Positions 26,928 through 36,020 of a DNA stretch of 45,877 bases are shown here, one piece after another (positions within the stretch are counted from its first letter, which is position 1; every line of letters begins with the position of its first letter). This stretch comes from Bacteroidota bacterium. GTDB taxonomy: Bacteria; Bacteroidota; Bacteroidia; Palsa-965. Under the pieces are notes generated by a model. It was not told where the DNA came from and ran no database searches. It saw nothing but the letters and a program-made list of their open reading frames with translations. Both the position numbers and the translations under genes were made by a program. The DNA lies in contig JABDCB010000018.1 of the NCBI GenBank assembly GCA_013288325.1, forward strand, positions 1-45,877. Direction: 5' to 3'.

Positions 26928-27630
26928 GCACCGGTCGTATAAGAAAGAATTGCTTGATGAGCCGATAGCCGAAAAAAAGGATCTGTTCCGCAACCTGCTG
27001 GAGTTGGAATTCATCAATCGATTTCTGGGTGGTCACAAAATTTCGATAGCTGGCATTGCTTCTATTATTAACTCTCCTTCCAAATCGTTTCATGTTGCCG
27101 ATATCGGTTGCGGAGGAGGCGACTCCCTGAAAGCGATGGCCCGTTGGGCAGAGCATAAAGGCTACAATCTAAGATTTACGGGAGTTGACCTGCTGGATGA
27201 TTGCATTACCTATTCCAAACAAAATTGCATTCACTATCCTCAAATTTCTTTTCTCCAATCCGACTTCCGTGCACTTTTTACTGAAACGGGAAAACCGGAC
27301 CTTGTTCACGCCTCGCTTTTCTGTCACCATTTCCCCGAGCAGGAGCTCATTGACTTTATCCGGCTGTGTAACCACAACGAGGCCATCTTGCTCATCAACG
27401 ATCTGGAACGAAACCCGCTCGCATATTACAGCATCAAGTTTCTTACCTTTTTATTCTCTCAATCAAAACTGGTAAAAAACGATGCTCCCTTATCTGTGCT
27501 CAGAGGTTTTAAGAAAAAAGAATGGCGCACGATCCTTCATGATGCTGGTGCAACAAACTATGTGCTTAAAAACAAATGGGCTTTTCGCCATTTGATTATC
27601 ATTTATCCCGATGGAGCAAAAGATCTTTGA
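26920..27630 (+). CDS. SAM-dependent methyltransferase of the polyketide operon
   Basis: A 236-aa class I methyltransferase: SAM motif VADIGCGGGDSLKAMA, acidic end of strand 2 in FTGVDLLDD, motif near FLQSDFRALF, and the SLFCHHFPEQELIDFI helix. The long frame could start upstream at 26845 inside the PKS gene, but ATG 26920 (MFKHRSYKKELLDE) matches the family and overlaps the PKS stop by 8 bp. It probably methylates a phenolic oxygen or ring carbon of the polyketide, by analogy with SrsB (inference). The 3' end overlaps the next gene by 20 bp. Confidence 0.9.
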   Translation: MFKHRSYKKELLDEPIAEKKDLFRNLLELEFINRFLGGHKISIAGIASIINSPSKSFHVADIGCGGGDSLKAMARWAEHKGYNLRFTGVDLLDDCITYSKQNCIHYPQISFLQSDFRALFTETGKPDLVHASLFCHHFPEQELIDFIRLCNHNEAILLINDLERNPLAYYSIKFLTFLFSQSKLVKNDAPLSVLRGFKKKEWRTILHDAGATNYVLKNKWAFRHLIIIYPDGAKDL

Positions 27631-28741
27631 TTGCGCTATTATAGGAGGAGGGCTTGCAGGCCTTACGCTGGCCATTCAGCTTGCTGATTCGGGGTGTACC
27701 GTTATCTTGTTTGAGAAAGAAAGCTATCCCTTTCACAAAGTATGCGGTGAATATATATCCATGGAAAGTTATTCCTTCCTGGAGCGTATCGGCATCCCAC
27801 TATCTTCCATGCACATTCCGATGATAACGGAAGTTCTTGTTTCTTCAGTCAATGGCAATTCTCTTACCCGTAAGCTGGACATGGGTGGATTTGGAATACG
27901 TCGTTATACATTGGATGCGGCTATGGCAAAACTGGCCGTGCAAAAAGGAGTAACGCTTTTGGAGCAGACAAAAGTGACGGATATAAAAAGAGAAGGGGAT
28001 TTATTCCAAATCAAAACAGCGCAAGGTAATTTCAGTTCCAAACTTGCATGCGGCGCCTTTGGCAAAAGCTCTGTGCTCGAAAGGCCTCTTGGACGTTTAA
28101 CCGCTAAAAGTGCCGGAGAAAAGAATTATGTAGGGGTAAAATATCATGTAAAGACCGACCTGCCCGACAATCGCATCGAGCTGCATAATTTCAATGATGG
28201 CTATTGCGGTATCTCTAAGGTGGACGGCGATGTGTACTGTCTCTGCTATCTCACCGGTTCCGAAAACCTAAGCCGGAGCGGCAACAGCATCAAAACCATG
28301 GAACGGAATATCCTGATGCAAAACCCTTTTCTGCAGCGGTATTTTACACATAGCCACTTTCTTTATGATGAACCTTTGACAATTTCTCAGGTTACGTTCA
28401 AAAGAAAATCGCAGGTGGCCAATGGGATTCTGATTCTGGGCGACGCTGCAGGATCTATCGCACCGCTATGCGGAAACGGCATGAGCCTTGCCATGCATGC
28501 CTCCTTTATAGCTGCTCCGCTCATCCTTGATTTCTTAAAGGGTCGCCTCACTCACCAGGAGCTTTGTATGATTTATGAGAAACAATGGAAGGAGCACTTC
28601 TCAAAACGAATAAAAACAGGAGAACGCATCCAACATCTTTTTGGAAAAAATATACTTACCAATGCAGCTATAGGAACATTAAAATTATTTCCGAAACTAG
28701 CCGATGCATTAATCAGTATGACACACGGGAAACCTTTTTGA
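27611..28741 (+). CDS. FAD-dependent oxidoreductase of the polyketide operon
   Basis: A 376-aa flavoprotein of the geranylgeranyl-reductase / PHBH-like group. The FAD dinucleotide motif IIGGGLAGLTLAIQLAD is at residues 10-26, a mid-motif FGIRRYTLDAAMAKLA follows, and the GD motif GILILGDAAGSIAPLCGNGMSLA is near residues 275-297. It could hydroxylate the aromatic ring towards a quinone, like SrsC, or reduce prenyl double bonds; sequence by eye does not decide. It is last in the coupled operon, overlapping the methyltransferase by 20 bp, and converges on a secreted-protein gene 52 bp away. Confidence 0.9.
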   Translation: MEQKIFDCAIIGGGLAGLTLAIQLADSGCTVILFEKESYPFHKVCGEYISMESYSFLERIGIPLSSMHIPMITEVLVSSVNGNSLTRKLDMGGFGIRRYTLDAAMAKLAVQKGVTLLEQTKVTDIKREGDLFQIKTAQGNFSSKLACGAFGKSSVLERPLGRLTAKSAGEKNYVGVKYHVKTDLPDNRIELHNFNDGYCGISKVDGDVYCLCYLTGSENLSRSGNSIKTMERNILMQNPFLQRYFTHSHFLYDEPLTISQVTFKRKSQVANGILILGDAAGSIAPLCGNGMSLAMHASFIAAPLILDFLKGRLTHQELCMIYEKQWKEHFSKRIKTGERIQHLFGKNILTNAAIGTLKLFPKLADALISMTHGKPF

Positions 28742-28793
28742 GATTTTCAGGATGCCGGCACTTTACAAAAACAGATAATTGTATTCAACCCCT

Positions 28794-31175
28794 TTACTTC
28801 CCTCTGAATACTTCTACAAAGCCGGGATAGCTCTTCCCATCTGAAGTGCTGAGTACATAATAATATGTTCCATCGGAGTAGCCACTCGCATCCCAGTCGT
28901 TCGTATAGTTTTCTTTCTCATATAAAAGCCTGCCCCAGCGATCGTATATTTTAAGATTGTTGCTTCCGAAATATTCCAGATACTTAAAAGCAAGCGCATC
29001 ATTTATATTATCCCCGTTAGGAGTAATAATATTAGGTGCCACAATTTTTGCAGGTATCACCAGCTCTTCCTTACAGGTACTGTCAATACACCCGTGATTG
29101 CTCTCGATGGTAAGACAAACCACATAATTACCGGGTGTAGGATATATGTGTGACGGGTTTTGTAAAGCCGAGGAGCTGTTATCTCCAAATGACCAAAGCC
29201 ATGATGATTTTGTTCCCGCATACAAAACACTGTTGTCGGTAAAAACAATGGGGGTATTTGTGATGGCTGGATTGGGGGCGAATGAAAAAGAAACATGTGG
29301 CTCCGGATCAACAATAACAGGAACTATAGCAGGGGCCGATGTACAACCATTCGCAGTAGCCGTTGCCGTAAATTTAACTGTATCGGCTGCAGTGGTAGTA
29401 TTAGTCAATGTGGTTGAAATGGTATTGGTCGTACCACTGGTACTGTTACCACTCCAGTTAAATGTGCTTCCTGCTATGCAGGAGTTAAGCGTAAGGGTCA
29501 TGGGCACTCCGGAACAAACCGTGGCCGATGAGGCTGTAACGGTTGGGGTTTCGTTTATATGTACGTGAGCTGTCGGTAAACCAAACAAGGTATCGCCGCA
29601 TGCATCTGTTACCAATGGAGGTGGAATATTCAGTACCGTTACCGTATCACAGGTGCGTGGGAAACCAGGAATGGTAAGACTGAGAATTTTCGCCACACTT
29701 CCTGTACTGCATCCCGCCGGCGCTCCTGCAGTAGCAAATCCTGTTAACCAGGGATGCACAATATGATACGGGGGAACACCATACCGTATATATACAATGC
29801 CGGTTATCGTATTGGTATTGGAACAAATGGCTGCCGGAGAGCATGTCCACATGGTAGCATATGATTCAACGGTATGTCCTTCTATATAGGCTTCGAAAGG
29901 ATAAGGCGATGTATCATCATAATACAAATCATTCATATTACAACCTGCAGTAGCAGGTGTGGTCCTTCCCAGATGCTGCACAAGATAAAAATTGCGGGGA
30001 GTGCACGACTGGGGGTAACAACAAAGAAGGGGAGTGTGCATATCGTAGTTGATCAGATAAGCCCAACCCGGCAAAGGTCCCCTGATGGTGTCCATCACAC
30101 TGAATATCGAAGAACTGCTGCAACTTGTACTGTAATACAAACGGCCCTGATTCAGCACAGCGTTATTGCCGGCAAAATAATTACTTGTCACATAAAACCC
30201 GGTCACCGTTATTCCTCCGGGTATGGTTACCTGGATACTATCGGCATAATAAGAAGGGTATAAACAGGAAGGAGTATCTCCCCCACTCCATAAGGCAGTA
30301 GGGCCTGTTACCAAAGGATCGATAGTAACCGGGTAAACACGTTCTGCGTCATTGAGCCATGCCGACGGAACAATGATTTCAATAATCTCCTTATCTTTTG
30401 ATGGAATCAAACGATAGGACGCTTTTACACTTTTTCCTTTTGCATCATAACAAAACGGCATACGAAACCGTGCATTTTCGTGACCCATAGCGGATACCAG
30501 AATAAGATCCCCTACCCAGCTTCCGTTTTCTTCTACACCCCGGTTTTCATCCTTTATCAACTTCGCACCCAATGGAAGATCAACAGACTCCGTAATAATA
30601 AAAGAGGGGGAGGAAACGGGCTGCGGGGCCCGGATCACATAATTATATTCAACGGCATTTTGTCTGAAAGTGATCTGCTTATCCACCCCAGGCACGAGGT
30701 TGCTGATTACAGCTTCTTTTCTGTTCTCCTTCAACTTTGCATCTGCAGGTATCGGGTTCAGGCCATTGATACGCAAACACTGACCAAAGTGAAAAGGGTT
30801 CCCGTTTTCCTGAGATAATGCAATACTTCCGTCTTTATACAGATAGGTCGGATAATCCTGTTCCATGGCTGACCAGCCCAGGGAGCATTCCGTCAGGGAA
30901 GGATCAACCTGCTGCCATTTGCCGGAAATATCCTTGTAGTTAAGTGGTGCTTTTGAAAAGTGAAGAATGGTACGGCCATCGGTGGTCAGAAATGTATTCG
31001 AATACCTGGAACGCGCTGAAAGCATTTCCTTGCTTTCTTCCTTTTTAAATTCCCAATGATCGGCTCCCCCGGATATTGGTGGATTTAACAAACTCGTTGT
31101 CTGTCCCCACGAAGAGAGAGTCGTCATAAGCGAAAGCAAACAGAAAAACAGGCTCCGGTAGTAGATTAGCTTCAT
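28794..31175 (-). CDS. Type IX secreted PKD protein with gliding-type C-terminal domain
   Basis: About 793 aa. A signal peptide (FFCLLSLMTTLSSWGQ) is followed by a long beta-rich region with repeats of ALSQENGNPFHF-like and VSSPSFIITESVDL strands, then an Ig-like segment (about 560-640), a PKD domain (VSFSFAPNPAITNTPIVF ... WLWSFGDNSSSALQNPSHIY) and a C-terminal gliding-motility-associated domain (NIITPNGDNINDALAF ... IYDRWGRLLYE ... DGTYYYVL). This C-domain is a type IX export signal, so the protein is surface-attached or released. Its target is unknown. ATG 31175 (MKLIYYRS) is preferred to the longer 31211 start because it begins the signal peptide. Confidence 0.9.
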   Translation of the reverse strand: MKLIYYRSLFFCLLSLMTTLSSWGQTTSLLNPPISGGADHWEFKKEESKEMLSARSRYSNTFLTTDGRTILHFSKAPLNYKDISGKWQQVDPSLTECSLGWSAMEQDYPTYLYKDGSIALSQENGNPFHFGQCLRINGLNPIPADAKLKENRKEAVISNLVPGVDKQITFRQNAVEYNYVIRAPQPVSSPSFIITESVDLPLGAKLIKDENRGVEENGSWVGDLILVSAMGHENARFRMPFCYDAKGKSVKASYRLIPSKDKEIIEIIVPSAWLNDAERVYPVTIDPLVTGPTALWSGGDTPSCLYPSYYADSIQVTIPGGITVTGFYVTSNYFAGNNAVLNQGRLYYSTSCSSSSIFSVMDTIRGPLPGWAYLINYDMHTPLLCCYPQSCTPRNFYLVQHLGRTTPATAGCNMNDLYYDDTSPYPFEAYIEGHTVESYATMWTCSPAAICSNTNTITGIVYIRYGVPPYHIVHPWLTGFATAGAPAGCSTGSVAKILSLTIPGFPRTCDTVTVLNIPPPLVTDACGDTLFGLPTAHVHINETPTVTASSATVCSGVPMTLTLNSCIAGSTFNWSGNSTSGTTNTISTTLTNTTTAADTVKFTATATANGCTSAPAIVPVIVDPEPHVSFSFAPNPAITNTPIVFTDNSVLYAGTKSSWLWSFGDNSSSALQNPSHIYPTPGNYVVCLTIESNHGCIDSTCKEELVIPAKIVAPNIITPNGDNINDALAFKYLEYFGSNNLKIYDRWGRLLYEKENYTNDWDASGYSDGTYYYVLSTSDGKSYPGFVEVFRGK

Positions 31176-31342
31176 TGTTACGTATTGATTATGAGATTGT
31201 ATACCTAACAAATTTAAAAATTAATATCCCCCCTTTTGAACCAGCCGGAGGCAAATCCCTGTTAATTCAAAAGGGTCAATACCTTATTAAAATATAGTGG
31301 AAAATGAATTATTACAACTCTTCGGGCAGTTGCTCCTCAGGA

Positions 31343-32584
31343 TCAACTTCCAATATTAACCCCCGAATTCCGGAACTGACGCCACAATATCCAGCTTTGA
31401 ATGGCAAATGCCAGCACCCCATTTGCAGCAAGTGCCGCCGAAATACCAAATTTAGAAACCATAAAACCGGTTATTAAAGCCCCGGCCGAAAGCCCTCCTG
31501 AAAGTGCTAATTGATACAGACTTGCAATTCTTCCGCGAATAGCGTTAGAAGCATTTTCCTGTAAAAAAGTATTTACACTGATATTGCTCGACGTTAACAG
31601 AGCTCCTGCACAAATAAGAAGACCGATAAGCAGAACAAGCGAGTGATTATATGAAACGCCGATAACGGTTACTGCCAGAAGAACGGCTAGAAGCGATGCC
31701 ATCCTGTTTCTTTTGATCCACAATGGCAATGAAATAAAAGAGCTGGAAGCTCCTATCAATCCTCCAATACCAAAAGCAACCATGGCATTCCCGAAATTTG
31801 CCGCTTCTCCATGAAACACACTTTTGACCAATACGGCACAAAATGTGAGAAGAGGCGCACAAAAAATATTCGTGCAAAAGGTAGTAAGCAAAGGCAACAG
31901 GACGGAAGGCTTTTTTAACAGCACCCGAAACTGACTTAATTCGGTAACCGGCGAAGCCTGTTTGGGAGGCTGCTGTATCACTTTCCGATTGCGCGGATAG
32001 ATAAAATAAAGAGAAAGAAAAAAGGGAATATAAGAAGCTGCATTTGCACTGAAGCAGGAGATAACACCAAACCGAACAATTAAAATACCCGCTATTGCCG
32101 GTCCCAGAATACGGGAAAGGTTAAACTGAGTTGAGTTAAGTGATACTGCCCGGTGAATCTCCTTGGCACTTACCAGCGAAGGTATGATGGATTGAAAAGA
32201 AGGCATGGACAACGAATCGGTGAGTCCGATGAGGAAAGAGATAAGAACAATGATCCACACTTTCAGCCATCCAACGATAAGAAACACAACCATGGTGAGA
32301 ACACAGAGAAACTGAATACCTTGAAAGAAGAGTACGATTTTCTTTCTGTCATACCGGTCCGCAATAACACCTCCCCATAGCGTAAACAGCAGGCTGGGAG
32401 CATTCATGGCAAAGCCATCGAGTCCCACCCAAAACGCAGAACTACTCAGGCTGAGCAGCACCCAGGGCTGAGCTATCTGCTGCATCCATGTTCCAATGTT
32501 TGAAAACAGGCTTGATACCCAGAACAGACGATATGCCCTGGTACTGAAAAAACTGTGAGGAGATGGGGTATCCGTCTGAACCAT
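31343..32584 (-). CDS. MFS transporter, MFS_3 / EntS-like
   Basis: A 413-aa major-facilitator protein with 12 predicted helices. It opens FFSTRAYRLFWVSSLFSNIGTWMQQIAQPW, which with the loop GVIADRYDRKKIVLF is typical of the MFS_3 group (enterobactin exporter EntS, macrolide-efflux-like proteins). It likely exports a small hydrophobic compound using the proton gradient; the substrate is unknown. It is downstream of the DUF2911 gene on the same strand, separated by a long hairpin. Confidence 0.9.
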   Translation of the reverse strand: MVQTDTPSPHSFFSTRAYRLFWVSSLFSNIGTWMQQIAQPWVLLSLSSSAFWVGLDGFAMNAPSLLFTLWGGVIADRYDRKKIVLFFQGIQFLCVLTMVVFLIVGWLKVWIIVLISFLIGLTDSLSMPSFQSIIPSLVSAKEIHRAVSLNSTQFNLSRILGPAIAGILIVRFGVISCFSANAASYIPFFLSLYFIYPRNRKVIQQPPKQASPVTELSQFRVLLKKPSVLLPLLTTFCTNIFCAPLLTFCAVLVKSVFHGEAANFGNAMVAFGIGGLIGASSSFISLPLWIKRNRMASLLAVLLAVTVIGVSYNHSLVLLIGLLICAGALLTSSNISVNTFLQENASNAIRGRIASLYQLALSGGLSAGALITGFMVSKFGISAALAANGVLAFAIQSWILWRQFRNSGVNIGS

Positions 32585-32612
32585 TATTAATAAATCAACG
32601 CCTATAATAGCG

Positions 32613-32661
32613 AAGAAGGAGAATAAGAAAAACGGCTATCCGTCTCCTTATTCTCCTTCTT
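32613..32661 (-). terminator. 15-bp perfect inverted repeat, probable terminator of the DUF2911 gene
   Basis: AAGAAGGAGAATAAG (32613-32627) and CTTATTCTCCTTCTT (32647-32661) form a perfect 15-bp stem. Inside it, on the minus strand, a smaller ACGG-ATAG-CCGT hairpin is followed by TTTTT. On the plus strand the long stem is followed by a T-rich stretch. It lies 13 bp past the DUF2911 stop codon. Confidence 0.6.
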
Positions 32662-32674
32662 TATTCTTTTTGTT

Positions 32675-33190
32675 CTATTTAATTCCTACAGGCACTTCCA
32701 GATTTTCCCAGGATAAAGAAAAACCATCTTTATTCATTTTGTAAACGAGACGTTCATTCATGGCAGCCGATTTTTTAGGCTTTACCTCTACCCGAAGGGC
32801 ATCATCTTTCATTGCATAATTGAAAGCGCCCCACTGATTGGCTGTTTTGTTGAAAATGATTGTCCAGGAAGTTTCACCGGGAATAGCAAAGAAAGCATAA
32901 GTTCCGGCAGGTAATGCCTTGCCTTCAATCATAAGCTCATGGTCTGTTTTAAATGTAGTGGCTTCGTTAGCTCCGGTTCTCCATACCTGTCCGTAAGGTA
33001 CCAATGCACCCCATATTTTACGTCCTTTTACCGATGGACTTCCATAATTGATTGTAATGGTTGCCTTATTTATTTTACCACTGCAGCTATCGCGTGGGCT
33101 TTCCATTTTTTTCTGGGCAAAAGCAGAAAGAGAAAAGATTAGCGAAAACGCAAGTAATGCAGCTTTATGGATGAGATGATATTTCTTCAT
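32675..33190 (-). CDS. DUF2911 secreted protein
   Basis: A 171-aa protein with a signal peptide (AALLAFSLIFSLSAFAQ) and the DUF2911 domain: ATITINYGSPSVKGRKIWGALVPYGQVWRTGANEATTF, ALPAGTYAFFAIPGETSWTIIFNK, QWGAFNYAMKDDALRVEVKP. The family is common in Bacteroidota and exported, with no proven function. The gene is standalone: a hairpin follows, and the divergent direction starts another unit after 101 bp. Confidence 0.92.
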   Translation of the reverse strand: MKKYHLIHKAALLAFSLIFSLSAFAQKKMESPRDSCSGKINKATITINYGSPSVKGRKIWGALVPYGQVWRTGANEATTFKTDHELMIEGKALPAGTYAFFAIPGETSWTIIFNKTANQWGAFNYAMKDDALRVEVKPKKSAAMNERLVYKMNKDGFSLSWENLEVPVGIK

Positions 33191-33291
33191 TTTTTTGTTT
33201 TTTTAGTTTCCGCAAAGTTAGTTTTAATCTGTAAGGAATTCAGAGCGAATGAAGCAAAATTGCCAAAAAATGCAAATATGGACGCCTAGCA

Positions 33292-34266
33292 TTATACCAC
33301 GGGTTTATGGTACTTATTCCTGTATTCTATCGGGGTGAGGCCTGTTATTTTCTTGAAAATAGTCCGGAATGCCTTTGTATCCGTATAGCCTACTTCAAGC
33401 ATCACTTCGTTAATATTTTTGAGGCTGGTTTCAAAGCTTCTTTTGGCTGCTTCAATCTTTACCCTTTGCATGTACTCAACCACAGTATTATTGGTAGCCT
33501 TTTTAAATCGGCGCTCAAAACTCCTTCTTCCAATGCTGAATTTATCAGCCAGCTCTTCCACAGTTATTTTCTCCTGATAACTTTCTTCAATAAATCCCTG
33601 AGCTTTTAAGATCTCGGGATCATTATGTTCTTTTTGACCTTTAAACATCATAAAAGAGGCCTGACTATCCCGGTCTATATCCACGGCAAAAAATTTGGAA
33701 GCCAGAATAGCCGTATCCCGGTCCGTATATTTCTCCACCAAATACAGAAGTAGACTCCAATAAGAATTAGCGCCACCGCTGGAATAAATACCATTTTCTT
33801 CTGTAATAATACTTCCGTCTACAAACTCAACAGCCGGAAACATCAATCTGAACTCATTCGCTGCATTCCAATGTGAGGAGCATTTTTTGCCATCGAGCAA
33901 TCCTGTTGCAGCAAGCAGAAATGCTCCTATACATAAAGACGCGACTTCCGCTCCACGTTGATATTGCTCCACAATCCAGGGAATTACATCTTTGTTCAAT
34001 TTCAATGCTGTCTTAATATCACCGCTTATGGCAGGTATCACAATAAGATCCGTTTTCTTCACCTCTTTCAACAACTTTTCTATGTGCACGGTATAAAGAC
34101 TGTTTTCAAGCTTTATCTCTTTCTTCATTCCAACAAACTGCACATGAAAAAGAGGAGCCTTACCGGATGCCATCAGAAACTGGTTCACAGCCTTAAACAT
34201 ATAGTGAGGGTCTGCCACAGCTTCTATCACAGCTGTTTCAGGAATAAGAATGGATACATTTTTCAT
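33292..34266 (-). CDS. GlxA-type AraC-family regulator (DJ-1/PfpI-like domain plus HTH)
   Basis: A 324-aa regulator. The N-terminal DJ-1/PfpI-like domain (residues 1-190) includes ASLCIGAFLLAATGLLDGKKCSSHW, where C sits in the nucleophile-elbow position of this fold; the C-terminal AraC domain has two helix-turn-helices (LADKFSIGRRSFERRFKKAT and INEVMLEVGYTDTKAFRTIFKKITGLTP). Members sense unknown ligands. The frame runs on to 34344, but ATG 34266 follows a perfect promoter by 4 bp and matches the family start MKNVSILIP. It is divergent from VOC-VOC-DoxX genes and may regulate them. Confidence 0.9.
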   Translation of the reverse strand: MKNVSILIPETAVIEAVADPHYMFKAVNQFLMASGKAPLFHVQFVGMKKEIKLENSLYTVHIEKLLKEVKKTDLIVIPAISGDIKTALKLNKDVIPWIVEQYQRGAEVASLCIGAFLLAATGLLDGKKCSSHWNAANEFRLMFPAVEFVDGSIITEENGIYSSGGANSYWSLLLYLVEKYTDRDTAILASKFFAVDIDRDSQASFMMFKGQKEHNDPEILKAQGFIEESYQEKITVEELADKFSIGRRSFERRFKKATNNTVVEYMQRVKIEAAKRSFETSLKNINEVMLEVGYTDTKAFRTIFKKITGLTPIEYRNKYHKPVV

Positions 34267-34270
34267 GAAA

Positions 34271-34301
34271 CAAATGTAAAAAGAAGGTTTGTCGCAATCA
34301 A
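34271..34301 (-). promoter_or_regulatory. Promoter of the GlxA-type regulator (TTG-N20-TACATTTG)
   Basis: On the minus strand TTG (34301-34299), 20 bp, TACATTTG (34278-34271). The box ends 4 bp before the ATG at 34266, predicting a leaderless message and fixing the start. Confidence 0.65.
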
Positions 34302-34441
34302 CCCCTTCTAATGTCGTTTTTACACACCTTTTAATTGGGTGCAATACTCCATCTTTGTATCATAATCACTAAGGATAGAAGTCTATGCTTATTAATTTCA
34401 CAAAATATACCGAATCCAATTAACCAATTAACACTCAATCT

Positions 34442-34867
34442 ATGAATATTCAGAAAGTAACGCCATTTTTATGGTTTAACAGCGGGGCCGCTGATGCAGC
34501 CACGTATTATACTTCCATTTTCAAGAATTCGAAAATCATTGGTTCCAATCCAATGGTTACGACCCTCGAAATAGAAGGCTTGCGGATCATGATCCTGAAC
34601 GGGGGACCTACCTATAAATTAAGTGAAGCATTCTCCCTGTCGATCAGTTGCGAAAATCAGGAAGAGATAGACTATTACTGGAGCAAACTTTCGGAAGGAG
34701 GAAAAGAAGGACGGTGCGGATGGCTGGTCGACAAGTTCGGGCTTTCCTGGCAAGTAGTTCCAGCTGTACTGCCAAAACTCATGAGCGATCCCGCAAAATC
34801 ACAACGGGTAATAGCGGCTTTTATGAAAATGAACAAGTTTGACATCGAAAAATTATTGCAGGCCTAA
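34442..34867 (+). CDS. VOC protein of the 3-demethylubiquinone methyltransferase-like group
   Basis: A 141-aa VOC/PhnB-superfamily protein of the group misnamed after UbiG: opening QKVTPFLWFNSGAADAATYYTSIF, mid LEIEGLRIMILNGGPTYKLSEAFSLSISC, and the WLVDKFGLSWQVVP signature near residues 96-110. The domain is complete. No methyltransferase motif exists; function is unknown. It is first of a plus-strand run starting 175 bp from the divergent regulator, and 9 bp from the next VOC gene. Confidence 0.9.
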   Translation: MNIQKVTPFLWFNSGAADAATYYTSIFKNSKIIGSNPMVTTLEIEGLRIMILNGGPTYKLSEAFSLSISCENQEEIDYYWSKLSEGGKEGRCGWLVDKFGLSWQVVPAVLPKLMSDPAKSQRVIAAFMKMNKFDIEKLLQA

Positions 34868-34876
34868 TAAAAAGTC

Positions 34877-35308
34877 ATGACAGTTATTCATCCATATCTG
34901 ACATTTACAGGGAATTGCAGGGAAGCAATGACCTTTTATAAAGATTGTCTGGGAGGAAAGTTAACACTTCAGAGCATTGGGAAATCTCCACTTTCTGAAA
35001 AAATGCCTCCCCGGATGAAAGCCTCTATCCTCCATGCCACGCTTGTTAAAGATTCACTGGTGCTCATGGGTACAGACATCGTACCTCCTGCTGGAAGAAT
35101 AACAGGCAATGCCATATCTCTTTCTTTGCATTGCAGTAGCAAAAAAGAGATCATGAAATGTTATGAAAAACTTTCGGCAGGAGGGCATCCTATTCAGGCT
35201 ATTGAACCCACATACTGGGGGGCACTTTTTGGCGATCTTATCGATAAGTATGGAAATCACTGGTTGCTAACATTTGACAAAACAATTCAATCCTCTCACA
35301 AAAAATAA
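34877..35308 (+). CDS. VOC-superfamily protein, PhnB-like (second)
   Basis: A 143-aa PhnB-like protein: VIHPYLTFTGNCREAMTFYKDCLGG, SEKMPPRMKASILHATLVKDSLVLMGTD, YWGALFGDLIDKYGNHWLLTFDK. The DxFGxxW-type end DKYGNHW and the length match the VOC protein at 17222-17653, so the two are paralogues. Activity is unknown. It follows the previous VOC gene by 9 bp and the DoxX gene comes 39 bp later, so one operon. Confidence 0.9.
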   Translation: MTVIHPYLTFTGNCREAMTFYKDCLGGKLTLQSIGKSPLSEKMPPRMKASILHATLVKDSLVLMGTDIVPPAGRITGNAISLSLHCSSKKEIMKCYEKLSAGGHPIQAIEPTYWGALFGDLIDKYGNHWLLTFDKTIQSSHKK

Positions 35309-35347
35309 TCCTTATCACAACCTAGTCACCTAACCAACCCCTATAGC

Positions 35348-35716
35348 ATGAAAAAAACCAACCTCATTTATTGGATCTTTACGGCCCTGTTTGCAGCGCT
35401 TATGGGCCTCCCGGCCATTGCAGACATCATGAAAGTACCTGATGCGGTAACCATTATGAATCATCTCGGTTACCCCAACTATTTTATCCCTTTTATAGGC
35501 GTTGCCAAAGTGCTTGGGTCCATCGCCATACTCATTCCCGGATTTCCCCGCATAAAAGAATGGGCCTATGCCGGATTGTTTTTTGATCTCATCGGCGCTA
35601 CCTACTCCGAGCTTGCCACAGATGGTTTACAGGCCGGACAAGCATTCATGATTCTGCCCATTGCACTGGGTATTGTGTCTTATGTTTTTTATCACAAAAA
35701 ACTAAAGACTGCCTGA
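35348..35716 (+). CDS. DoxX-family membrane protein (second paralogue)
   Basis: A 122-aa four-helix membrane protein. It shares NLIYWIFTALFA, HLGYPNYFIPFIGVAKVLGSIAILIPGF and KEWAYAGLFF with the DoxX protein at 19368-19748, so they are paralogues. The role is unknown. It is coupled to the small protein gene that follows. Confidence 0.9.
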   Translation: MKKTNLIYWIFTALFAALMGLPAIADIMKVPDAVTIMNHLGYPNYFIPFIGVAKVLGSIAILIPGFPRIKEWAYAGLFFDLIGATYSELATDGLQAGQAFMILPIALGIVSYVFYHKKLKTA

Positions 35717-35734
35717 TTGTCAACTGACAAAACA

Positions 35735-35944
35735 ATGGTAGAGGTGTTCAAAACAAATGTCCAGAAAGAAGGGGAAGCGCTTCTGATTGTTCAGCAGCTC
35801 CATTCACACTTCCCTTCCGACAGAATAAACTTTGATCTGGATGATTGCGAAAAAATTCTTCGTGTGGAAGGGCACAATATTCAGACCCGAAATATCGTTC
35901 AATTCTTAATGGAGCAAGGGTATCACTGCGAAGTACTGGACTGA
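35735..35944 (+). CDS. Small conserved protein, ferredoxin-like fold suspected
   Basis: A 69-aa protein starting MVEVFKTNVQKEGEALLIVQQL, with FPSDRINFDLDDCEKILRVEG and a terminal FLMEQGYHCEVLD. The pattern of beta-alpha-beta-beta-alpha-beta with a central DLDDCEKILRVE strand is seen in small Bacteroidota proteins with a heavy-metal-associated-like fold, but the CxxC metal site is absent. The frame could open at a TTG at 35717; ATG 35735 is more likely. Function is unknown; it is last in the VOC-VOC-DoxX run. Confidence 0.75.
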   Translation: MVEVFKTNVQKEGEALLIVQQLHSHFPSDRINFDLDDCEKILRVEGHNIQTRNIVQFLMEQGYHCEVLD

Positions 35945-36020
35945 TACGGTTATTATTTCTAATTTAACATCGTGTTTTCATTTTTGCGGGTATAAAAAAG
36001 AATCCGGCATTTGTTCTCAT

